A stretch of 64,000 nt of DNA, taken from the NCBI GenBank assembly GCA_001179505.1, contig CDMY01000305.1, forward strand, positions 73,878 through 137,877, read 5' to 3'. This stretch comes from Vitrella brassicaformis. Its lineage: Eukaryota; Sar; Vitrellaceae. The notes below the pieces were generated by a model that made no database searches, was not told where the DNA came from, and worked only from the letters and a program-made list of their open reading frames with translations. Within the stretch, counting starts at the first letter, position 1. Each line of letters opens with the position of its first letter. Below are positions 54,832-64,000 of the stretch, in pieces. The position numbers and the translations under genes were made by a program.

Positions 54832-57777
54832 CTAATCCTTCCTGTTGGCCTTCTTGGGTCTGGCCTTGGCCTTGCTGCGCCCCTTGCGTGTGCTGTCCTT
54901 GAGTTCTAGCTCCAGCATCAGTGTGGATGTGTTCACCCCGTCCGCATTCACCTTATGGTCACTCCCCAAAACCTCATAGGTGCCCCCCACCCGAGCCACA
55001 CACTCGACACAAAACGCAGCGAAGGCGGGCTCAGGCGTGCTCTGGCCCTCTTCGTCCAGGTCGACGTCCCCCACGAGGTCGTCTGTCGACAGATCAATCG
55101 TCAGCGACACTCGTGTGGGGCGAATCGAGAGGATGAGAGAGAGCAGATTGCGCACGTGGTCTTTCTTGAGCCGTGCCCCCCCCACATCGACACTGAGGCT
55201 CTTGACTTGAGGGTACGACAGACCAGCCTCGCACTCGTGTGCGGCGTCGGCTAGCATGTCTGCGACCATGTTGTCTATCTTGACCTCTAGCTTGTCAAGG
55301 GAATGGTGCAGGCCAGAGAAGTACGATATGCACTGGCTCAGGTCGCTCAGAGCCGAGACGAAAAAGCTCGCCTCTCTCACACGCTTCAAACTACCCATCA
55401 GCCCCTCCAGCTCGCGGGTAGCTGCACCCGACGGCAGGCCCTCATGTCCGTTGCTATGGCTACGCACCACTTGAGCGTGAACATGCTCGATCGACGGCAG
55501 ACAACGGCTGTTGCCTTCCTCGGGGGCCTCGGTGGTTTCGAGGAGGAACTCAGGGATGCTGTTGACCATCTTGCTCGCAGGTGCTGGCTGGTAGAGGTCC
55601 TCCGCCTCGACGGCCAGGTGGGTGGCTTCCGGAAACGACAGCAGCGCTCCCCATGTCCCGTGGAGAGGCGAGCCGCCACACGACAACGCTACCTGACGAT
55701 GGATGGAATGCACACACAGAGACACGCACAGACACATGTTCCATCCTGCCAGCCACCAGTTGCTCCAGCAGTCAGCCGCGCAGCGCAGCTCGGTGTTTAC
55801 TGACTGACCTTCTTGCACGTGCTGGTGACCTTTTTCACCGTCTCGGCCGTGACGCCGTGGGGTGCGGGCGGGGCCTCCGGCACCTCTGTGCTGCAGTCGA
55901 TGACAGTGTCCATGATCCCGTCTTTGACTTTGTCGCGGCCTAGCTCCCTGTTGTCCGTGCGCGGCGACCACTCGATGTTGCACGCCACGCCGGGCGCCCA
56001 CGTGAGCAGGTCGGGCAGGGTGAAGTGATTGGGGCCGCTGCGGTCCGTCAGTTGTCGGCTGAAGTCGGCGCCGAGGGTGAAGCGGTGGTTGAAGGTCAGG
56101 GTCTTGGGCACACCTGACGTGTCATGCATCGCACACAGAACGGGAAGGAGCACCAGATGTGAGTAGGAAGCATAGCTGGGTGGTGGCCATTTGTGTGTGT
56201 CTTCTCTCTCTCCCACACCCACCCAGCTCACTCACCTTTCATGTTATCTTTGTTCCAGTTGGTGTCGAGGGCGGCCTTGAGCAGCCCGAGGGAGTCGTAC
56301 ACGGGCGTCTTGAGCACACTGACAGACAGACAGACAGACAGAGGGGGGAGTGGGCGTGGCGTCCGTGCACACACCGACCGCTGCGGATACACACATACAC
56401 ACATACCTTCGGTCGCTACTGGTCTCGTCCTGGTTGTCGCTGAGGTCGCTACTGGTCTCGTCCTGGTTGTCGCTGAGTTGGATGTCCTTTGCGTTCAGGA
56501 TGGTCAGCCCCTCGATGCTTGTGAGCTTGGGGCACTTGGCTATAGCAGCGGTGAATGCTCGCCAGTCAGCCCCGTCCACCGTGTCGATGTTCCAAGCCTT
56601 GATGCTCGTCAGCTGCGGCGACGTGGACACGATGTGTGTGAGGGACGGGAGCAGGGAGCAGGCCTGGAGTTGTGGCGTCGGAAGCAGACTCGGCCTTGGT
56701 CGGTCTTGGCGTACACGTGGCCGACACTCAGCTTCTTCAGCGCAGGAAACACCCAACCGCCACTCCTGCAGCTCAGCCAGCCACACCCACACAGGCACAC
56801 AGACATGGCGGATGTTGGGTGGCCTGTGTGGCGTGGTCTCTCACTTACATGAACTTATCGATCCACTCGTCGTTCGTGACCCGCAGCTCCTCGACGCTGT
56901 CGAACACCACCACACCACTCGATGCCGCCGGGAGGGCCTTGTCCCGTCGACGGTATTGCTCCGTGGGTGGACTGTCGATGTGGATGTGCTTGAGTGTCGA
57001 CTTGGACGCCTCGAGCAAGTCGACGGTGAAGGGGATGAGGCCTCGGGTGGCGTCGATGTTGACCGTCTGCAACTTACCCTGCAGCACAAACGATACACAC
57101 GACACTAATGGTACAGTTATGTCAGTGCGCTCTTCATCCGGCTCTCCACTCTCTCACCATTCGCTTCTTGAGCTGCGGTATGTATTTGCCCTTGTCTTTG
57201 TCTTTGTCTTTGCTCGGCTTGCTCTTCGAGGGACGGGGGGCGTCGAGGTCCGAAGGGTCTTCATCCGACTGCATGAGCAACCAACGCCATACACGATGCA
57301 GCCATCCATGACGCACTCTCCCTCCCTCCCTCCCTCCATCCATCAATCCATCCATCCATCCATCCCCCCCTCCATCCCTTTGTCTGTCCGTCCCTCCCTC
57401 CCTCCCTGCCTCCTCACCTCCTCATCCGTGTCGCGTGCCGCTGGTTGTTTGATGCTCTTCCAAACACCATGCTCGCCCTCGGTAATGGTGAGGTCGCGGT
57501 ACATACCGGTAGTCGTGTCGGTGGCCTTGGTGTGCGTGTCCTTGCATATCGCTGAGATGGGCAGCCGCTCGATGGTGGTGAAGAGTGGGCTCAGGTGCGA
57601 CAGGTGAAGAGCCGCCAGATGACACCAACCAGCCACCTGGCACAAACCGCACACACGCAGCCGAGATTCACCCGGTGTGCGACATGGTGTGCATCTCTTG
57701 ATGTGGCGGTGCACCGTACCCACCTTGCGGCCGGCGGTATCATTGCCCTCTTCCATGCTGCCACCGTCACGAGGCAA
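54832..57777 (-). CDS. Unknown leucine-rich protein with lysine-rich tail
   Basis: About eight exons from approximately 57777 to the stop at 54832; the exact start is uncertain because the first exon (MEEGNDTAGRKVG) could be preceded by an unseen one. Segments have an irregular leucine-rich, beta/alpha pattern: LPISAICKDTH, GKLQTVNIDATRGLIPF, TLKHIHIDSPPTE, VEELRVTNDEWIDKFM, FPALKKLSVGHVYAK, LPSLTHIVSTSPQLTSIKAW and VKSLSVDVGGARL. These suggest a degenerate LRR solenoid similar to the F-box-like genes, but no F-box was seen. A KDKDKDKGK run occurs near 57200. An 11-residue duplication (LSDNQDETSSD twice) is encoded by a 33-nt tandem repeat at 56412-56477. The C-terminus is basic (RKGRSKAKARPKKANRKD), suggesting nuclear or nucleolar location. 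Function unknown. Confidence 0.65.
56412..56477 (-). repeat. 33-nt tandem duplication inside coding exon
   Basis: GTCGCTACTGGTCTCGTCCT... (33 nt) at 56412-56444 is repeated at 56445-56477 with no mismatches seen. In frame, it doubles an acidic 11-residue peptide. Identity suggests recent slippage. Confidence 0.95.
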
Positions 57778-58211
57778 GCGAACGTCCTCTGACCAAACAA
57801 AACACCAGGCAAGGATGTGTTTTGTCTTGCAAGGGCGTGGTCCGGTCCCCGCCTGCCCAGCCTAGTGCCCAGCCCACCCGCTTCGTTGCCATGCGATGCG
57901 GTGTGGCCTTTTTTCTTGCGATTCTCCGGCGCCGACAGCTGATGGGCCATCCAGATGTGCCATGCAGTCAGCGCACATCTGGTGTCGAGGCTCTCGACAC
58001 CAGATCTGGTGTCGAGAGCCTCGACACCAGATGCATACCTGAGTTACTGGGCGCCTGCCATGCTTTACTGCTCGCGCCACGGGCCATCAGGGGACACTAA
58101 CCCAGCCGCGTGAAACCAAATCATTTGCGTTTCAATGGCAGAGGAGCATGCTGCCGCCTTTGGTAGCTTTGTGGCTGGTTTTCCAACGCCAGCACACGCG
58201 GCTGAGTCGCC
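57778..58211. promoter_or_regulatory. Divergent promoter region containing 58-bp palindrome
   Basis: 434 bp between the start of the leucine-rich gene (minus) and the ankyrin-like gene (plus). The perfect palindrome lies in the middle. CACTAACCC at 58095-58103 is a weak telo-like motif. Confidence 0.5.
57976..58033. repeat. Perfect 58-bp palindrome composed of two hairpins
   Basis: The sequence from CATCTGGTGTCGAG at 57976 to CTCGACACCAGATG at 58033 equals its own reverse complement, centred on AGATCT. Each half is itself a hairpin: stem CTGGTGTCGAG pairs with CTCGACACCAG around a 3-base loop (57979-58003 and 58006-58030). Single-stranded DNA or RNA from either strand could form one long hairpin or two small ones. 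Confidence 0.97.
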
Positions 58212-60224
58212 ATGGACGTCAACCAGGTGAGTGCGTCACACGGGAGGGCTCTCTCTCTCGAGGGCCGACACGTAGGGCGACACACGAGACAATTCAGACA
58301 GATGATGGATGTTGTGACGGAAAGGCAAAGCACCACTGAATGGCTGGGGTGGCATCTCTTTGTGCTTCACTGCAGATGTCGTTGGTTGATGGGGTCGGGT
58401 CGCTGTGACGGCCGCCGACTGACTGACTGACCAGGTGAGGTGCGCCAGCAACACCGGAAGGAGGAGGGATTGCAAGTGGCTGTGTGTGTCTGTGAGCGTA
58501 TGCAGATAGTGGTGTGACTCATTGTGATGGCCCAACCGTCCTCTGCCGCATAGCAAGCACCTCCTGCGTCTGTGCCACCACACGGCTGCAAGGGACTGGA
58601 CGACGTCGACATCATCTCTGATGAGGGGGTCAGTCGTGTGACTCGGCAGCTGCTGGAGGGCTGTATCCGGAGAGCCTTCAGCGATGTCGGCCAAGTCACA
58701 CAGCTGATACGTCAAGGAGCCGACCCGAGAGCCATCGGCAAACTTCGTGTCCGCGGCATCCCGGGAAGGGTCCCGCCCGTGCGACACAGCTGCTTGGCTT
58801 TCGCCATCGACAGCCCGACAAACACACCATCCCTCTACGCGAACTGCGCTCATGGCTCTCTGATGTCCGTCGTCCTACCGCAGTGGTCCTCCCGTCAGCT
58901 GCAGCGTGGCATCATCAATGCACTCATCGACAGCGGGGCGGACATGGATGCTTGCAGACGGTCGGACATGCCCATCATAGTTCCGATTCGTGCGGGCAAT
59001 CTGACGGCAGTGGAGACCCTCCTGGCGCGCCAGGCCAACGTGCGGACTTTCCTGGCGATGGATCTTCCCTACCTCGGTGGTGCTGCCCCTTCCGCCACTC
59101 GTGAATACGAGGCGGCGCTCATGTCGGTGTACCGCCAACTTGCTTAACACGACAGCGCACTCGCAGCGGAGCGGTTCGGTGCGATGAATCTGGTGCATAA
59201 GGCAGCAGAGAGCTCTCTTGGCCTCTTCTCCCAGTCTTTCATCGACGCGTACTTGACCCTCATCACCAGCCACGGCGCCGACATGACGGCAACCAGCGCT
59301 GCGGGCTACACGCCACTGCACTGGGCAGCATTGTTTGGCTCCCACTGTGTGGCTCACTGGCTGTGCCGCCAGCTCACGGCCGAAGACGTCAACAGAGGGC
59401 AGCCGAACCAGCCCAACAGGACACCACTCGCAGAGGCTGCTTATGGACTTGATGATCTCATCCAACGGGAGCCGCACTCAAGACGGATTCGCAGTTACAA
59501 GATCACCATCGGTGTGCTGCTGCGGGCCGGGGCGGTTCCATGCATCGCCCGCATGCCGACAGCCACCCAGAGGCAGCAGCACCGTCATCGCCAACTGGTC
59601 CTGGCCGAGTGTACCACAGTGCTGGGTGAGCTGTCCGGGGCTGTCATGTGGGCCATCAACGCCGCCCTCTCTCCCCAACATGACCACTCGATGCTTCTCG
59701 CCCGTCTGCTGCCCCTCGCCCCCCACCACGACGGCGCCCACCCCTACCCTTCCCCATCCAACATGGCATTCGCCCCACACATGTCCATCGCATGGAAGAT
59801 CGGAGCCTTCCTGTACGAGCCTTCCGCTGCTGTGGTCACCATCGACGAGTACCTCATTGGCGAGTCGCCGCTCAGGCGCCGTGTGCGTGCGGCCGTCGGC
59901 CACTTCGTCGAGTCGGCGGCCACTCAGACATCCAGCAACAGGGAGGTGGTGGGTGGCATGGCCAGTGTGGGCGGCGTGATGGTGACCGTCCCGCCCCTCC
60001 AGTGCTTCGCCGTCAGAGAGGGGGCGAGTGTGCGGCGGGTGGGTCTGCGCGAGGTGGTGCACCGTGCCCGGATGGACGAGGCGGCCCGCCATGGCGTAGA
60101 GGAGGGGGCCATCAACAAGGGCTTCAACGAGCACCTGGGCGATCAGGACTGCCAGTTCTCGTGGCAGCAGCTGGGGCGAATTGACAGGCAGACCGGGCTG
60201 TTCGTGTCGCTGGGCATCGAATGA
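58212..60224 (+). CDS. Ankyrin-like repeat protein; in-frame TAA or very short intron
   Basis: Exon 1 is 15 nt (58212-58226, MDVNQ), joined in phase to 58554 (QAPPASVPPHG). Ankyrin-type segments: DVGQVTQLIRQGADPRAIG, LQRGIINALIDSGADMDACR, AGNLTAVETLLARQANVRT, YLTLITSHGADMTATSAAG followed by YTPLHWAALFGSH. The C-terminal half is not ankyrin and has long helices (RVRAAVGHFVESAATQ, LREVVHRARMDEAARHG) ending FVSLGIE. The frame carries a TAA at 59145-59147, yet coding character continues in the same frame on both sides (ALAAERFGAMNLVHKAAES). Removing 27 nt (59129-59155, GT...CTTAAC...AG) deletes the stop and keeps frame, giving 552 residues. Otherwise this is a nonsense allele or two genes. Probable protein-interaction scaffold. 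Confidence 0.65.
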
Positions 60225-60391
60225 GAGGGAGAGGGAGAGGGAGAGGGGCGGGGGAGAGAGCAGTATGGCTGCATGCTACTTCTCTTTGTTGCGATTCAAG
60301 GACGGTTCCGATTCCGACTGTGACATAAAGCTGTGTGTTCTGTGATCGATTCATAGCAAATACTGTCTTCCGTTCGCATGGCCTCACGAAC

Positions 60392-61023
60392 ATGAATGTA
60401 ACTCAGGTGGGTGCCGGCCTGGCGGACAAGACAAGCCAGCATCTCCCATTCAGTGGCAGGTGTGTCATGTCATGCTGTGTGTTGTGTTCAGTTGAAGGAA
60501 CAGACGGCGGGCGTGGAGCGGCGCGTGGACCAGCTGCTGCAGCTCCACTCGGAGGTATATATGTGATATATGACTAACGCACCCGACACGACATACACAG
60601 CCAATTAATGGCAAAATATGGGGCGCCCATTGAACGGTGTCTGAGTCTAGAGTTCGTTTCTGCAATTTGCTGGTGGGCTGTGGGTGGGCGCATCAGGTCA
60701 GTCAGTGCTATCGTCTCCGAGATCAAGCACCTCTCGAGGTACACATCCACACCCCGAAGCAGATAGCTCCGGTCGTGCTGGTTGAATGAATGACAGGGCT
60801 ACAAGACGACCGAAGTGGAGTTGTGGCACAAGGACGACTTGGCTCAGCAGGCACTTCTCGACCTCAGTGGAGTTTTGTCTCCCGCCAGAATGCCGCCACA
60901 TAGGTAGGAAACACACCTCAGACACACGGAAGCCCACGACCTATCTTGAGTGCCTGTCTGTTCGGCTGTGTATGTATGGCCTGTCTGTCTGTCAGATCAT
61001 TTGTCGGCGGCACGCGGCCCTGA
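60392..61023 (+). CDS. Small coiled-coil protein, five tiny exons
   Basis: Five exons with consistent GT-AG borders and phase: 60392-60406 (MNVTQ), 60492-60554, 60697-60738, 60797-60903 and 60996-61023, giving 84 residues. The second exon is an amphipathic helix (LKEQTAGVERRVDQLLQLHS); the fourth has EVELWHKDDLAQQALLDLSG. The end is RSFVGGTRP then TGA. The third exon could also start at 60706. No family recognised. The acidic amphipathic helices suggest a subunit or adaptor of a larger complex. Support comes only from splice logic and composition. Confidence 0.45.
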
Positions 61024-62929
61024 CTGACGGTGTGTACTATGTAGAGTGGTGGTGGCAAGACGGATAGATGAGCGAGTGGCTGGCTGGCTGGCTGGCTGGC
61101 CTCACAGCACGACCACCCACGGAAGGACGACCTGTGGTGGATGGATGGATGGATGGCTTGAATGCTGCTGTCGTGCGCACAACCAACCACTGATGCATTC
61201 GTGTGTATACTCACTCGGTGGTGTATACTCAATTGGCTGACGGCGTGTGGTTCTACCAGATGGTGCGAGTGACCGACCATGTCGTTAGCTCAGGGGAAGG
61301 ATCTGAAATTTGGTTCACCCACATCGATCATATGTCATGACGGCGGTTGACGTCCCATGCCATGCAGCACATACATGCACATCGCACATCCACGCACACG
61401 CCGTAGATGCCTGTAAGTCGCCACAAGTCTTCCTTCTGTCAGGTAGATGCCGGAACCAGAGAGAGACAAATAGCATCGTTCACCCCCCATGTCAGTCATC
61501 GCACCGCAGCAGTCCCTTGTCGTCTCATATCTCATCACGCCCAAATGACAGACAGACTCACATGACAGACACCCATCCATCGGCCACGATTGCGGGCAGA
61601 CACCTATTCCATCCATCCATCGATCCATCCACCGACACAGCCCGGCAGCCAGCCACTTGGGGAGCCAGCAGAGAGCAGAGAGACAGAGAGAGGTATGAAA
61701 AGTAAGAACCGATCCATCCAGCCAGCCAGCCAGCCATCCGTCAATCGGACTGTCTGTCGGTTGGTATGCCTCTCTGCTTCGCAGACCGATAGATACCCAT
61801 CTCATCTGTGCTCAGGCCAGCCAGCCTGTGTGTGCCGGTCAACGCTGAGGCGCAGCGAAATGCGTCCGTCCATCCATCCAATCATCGTCCAGTCGTCACA
61901 CACACGCACATTTACAGCCGGCGAGCCAGCCATATAAACAGGCGGGGGGACAGACAGGCACATGGATCATCCCATCCCGCACACGCACCTCTGCTGCCTT
62001 ACTTACTAGGTGGGTGTCGGTGGGTGAGAGAGGCAAATCATGATCTGGTCGGTGGGAAAAAAGGAGGACAGGTCAGCACACTGTAGGCATGGTAGGCCCT
62101 CCTTCCTCCAGTCATTATGCCAGTCATTATGCCACTCATTATGGATTAAAGAGCACAAGAAATGCAGTTAGTCAGTCAGTCAGTCAAGAAGCAGTATTAG
62201 TTACTGTACAGTTTCGCACACCACACCTGTGCTGTGGACAGACCATCTGTCCTTGCTGTCCGTCTGGAGCTCTGTCTGTCTCTTTGCGCGGGCGGCTCGG
62301 CTCGCTTGCAATGCATACGTAATGCAGAGCCATTAATTATCCATTGCATGTTTATTCACACACGCACTGCACTTCAGCCAATGTCTGTCTGTTGTGTGCA
62401 TCCACGCCCACAACCGCACACACCGTCAGCAGCGGTCAGATGCTAACTAACGGTGTCGGCGGGCCAGGTGCGCGTGCGTGAGTAAACAACAGGCAGACGT
62501 CAGCTGAAAGAGCACACAGACACGGAGCTCATCACAGCTTCAAATGAAAGCAGAATTGACTGCGAGAACGTCGCGCGTGTCCTCTCATCTGCGTGTTCGT
62601 CTGTCGACCCGCCCACCCCACCTCCCAAATGGTCGTGGACCTGGCTGGCTGCGTCACCATCCACGTCCGCGGTGACCCGTGGTGGCTTACGAGCCATCAG
62701 CCCAGCCCCGGTGCAGTGCAACCCAGCCCCTGACTATGTCCACCCACCATGATATGATCAATGCAATGCATGCAGACATACAAACGGCCACGCTGTCTGT
62801 CTGAAGATGTCTGGACAGCCGGCCACACAAGCACCAGCACCCAGTCAGTCCCTCACCCAGTCAGTCAGTCACATGCAAGTGGGTGAGTAGGAAAGCAGTC
62901 GTGTCGTGGCCACCGGGTCATTGGGTCAT
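61024..62929. other. Convergent intergenic spacer, repeat-rich
   Basis: 1.9 kb with many CATC/GGAT, GGCT and CAGT tetranucleotide repeats (61077-61100 GGCT, 61138-61157 GGAT, 62165-62188 GTCA). ORFs are short and repetitive; no gene or RNA recognised. Confidence 0.5.
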
Positions 62930-64000
62930 TCATCCATCAAGCGTATAGCTCCCCAGAAAGCCCGGTTCGTGCACGAGAGGGGGCGGGTCGGGCCACTCAC
63001 AGTCAAAGCTAGAGTGACTGCTGCTGCCCGAAGGACTTAGCACCACACCCTCACCACCAACTCCTGACAGACAGCAGCCATTGGCATCGCATGCCATGCA
63101 CAGACATATCACCGACTCGCCAGCTGCACCTCTAGGTGTGCTGTGCTCATCCGTACTTACGGTGCTGTTGCTCATCGCGGTGCGCGACGCACTTGTCGTC
63201 GGACTTGCTCCGCCACAGCTGCGAAAGCGGCGAAACCTCCCGGCTGCTGGCAGGGTCAGCCGTCACACCATCAGTCCCTGCAGAGGCATGCGACATGGTG
63301 GCCCTCAGCCGAGAAGTGTAGGGCGAGAACCGACTGCCCTTGCCCCGAGGCCGCATTGGTGACGAGAGGGGTGACGAGCCCGACGATGAGTAGCACGACG
63401 ACACGTGGCGCGGGGCGGGGGGGCTGCGGGGGCGGGGTGCTTCACAGGACGAGAGATACTGATTCTCGGCGCAGAGGGCGCCGTATGCATCGCTGCAGAA
63501 AGACGGAGAAGAGGAAACATGTGCATGCAGAGGACGAGCAGCGACGTGGGCTCAGACGGGCCTGACCTGATGGCAGCGCAGAGGTCGTTGGTAAGTTGGG
63601 AGGCGGCCGTGCGCATCTCATGGATCGTCTCGACCAGCGACGACACCGATGTCATTATGCAGACGCCAACCTGATGATAGTGTGACAGACAAACACGAAC
63701 GAACAGTGAGAGGCTCCATGAGCCGTATACATTTTGTTATGTATTGTGTTTCTCCGGCCGGCCGACTGTGGCGGACCTGACCTGCACTGAGCCACCCTTG
63801 TCAGCCTCAGCCAGCTCCCCTGCCAGCCGATCAATCTCAGCACCCAAATCACGGCAGAGGTCACTCAGCTGATTGCAATGACACACATCACGTCAGTCAC
63901 AACACTTCACACCCATCCACAGACAGCTTCGGTTCTCCCACCTGCTGCAGACGCCCAGCGCCCGTCCCCTTGATGCTCGAGGGACTCGACGTATACCGAC
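62930..64000 (-). CDS. Serine-rich coiled-coil protein (5' end outside window)
   Basis: Read on the minus strand from the window edge: an exon ending near 63942 (SSPSSIKGTGAGRLQQ), one at about 63869-63785 (LSDLCRDLGAEIDRLAGEL, amphipathic), one at about 63670-63565 (MTSVSSLVETIHEMRTAASQ), a Ser/Pro/Arg-rich exon (63492-63165; SSCYSSSGSSPLSSPMRPRG), and a last exon (63068-62930) ending PGFLGSYTLDG then TGA. The GTAAGT donor near 63165 and the acceptor near 63069 join in phase. Coiled-coil plus disordered basic/serine-rich tail; no enzyme motif. Function unknown; could be cytoskeletal or scaffold. Confidence 0.6.

Noticed and set aside
61270-61330. Possible tRNA-like sequence (TTAGCTCAGGGGAAGG ... 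GGTTCACCC)
   Set aside because: The D-arm-like and T-arm-like pieces do not pair into an acceptor stem and no anticodon arm could be placed.

Overview
This is nuclear DNA from an intron-rich, GC-rich protist, most likely a photosynthetic alveolate of the chromerid type. My best guess is Vitrella or a close relative; this is inference and no database was available. The evidence is as follows. Genes are split by short GT-AG introns (mostly 45-150 nt) filled with (TCTG)n, (CA)n and (GT)n repeats. Plant-type TTTAGGG telomere-like motifs sit next to gene starts. Several predicted proteins carry a signal peptide followed by a transit-like region, as expected for a complex plastid. Alveolate-style proteins are present: MATH-like, CCCH, BT1 transporter and AP2-like repeats. 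No rRNA, tRNA, CRISPR, transposon or bacterial operon was recognised. One 300-base N gap lies inside a gene.

Layout: about 22 genes. <1-2407 (-) TerD-like plus coiled-coil protein. 2870-5270 (+) double CCCH plus SH3-like protein. 7681-10458 (-) BT1 folate/biopterin-type transporter. 10592-12613 (+) probable plastid membrane protein. 14287-17798 (-) secreted M13 (neprilysin-like) metallopeptidase. 18005-19951 (+) and 20339-22772 (-) F-box-like proteins. 23288-24709 (+) unknown, interrupted by the gap. 25509-26015 (+) small membrane protein. 26548-29949 (-) MnmG/GidA tRNA-modifying flavoprotein. 30409-32362 (+) F-box-like. 32847-36303 (-) coiled-coil/MATH-like. 36558-38644 (+) MFS transporter. 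39529-41560 (-) strictosidine-synthase-like beta-propeller. 41635-42623 (+) unknown. 44005-46461 (-) cytochrome P450. 46940-53018 (+) a giant low-complexity protein with six copies of an AP2-like repeat. 53595-54326 (-) DUF1279 plastid protein. 54832-57777 (-) leucine-rich unknown. 58212-60224 (+) ankyrin-like. 60392-61023 (+) small coiled coil. 62930->64000 (-) coiled-coil protein leaving the window.

The genes do not form one pathway. The striking organisation is strand alternation: 18 of 21 neighbouring pairs are on opposite strands, giving head-to-head pairs with compact shared promoters (about 75-515 bp) and tail-to-tail pairs separated by repeat-rich spacers.

The points I would follow first are: the novel six-fold repeat at 48847-51819; a perfect 58-bp palindrome made of two hairpins in the promoter between 57777 and 58212; AAACCCTAA telo-boxes in several promoters; and reading-frame breaks that can be closed by very short introns (20-59 nt), including one in-frame TAA.
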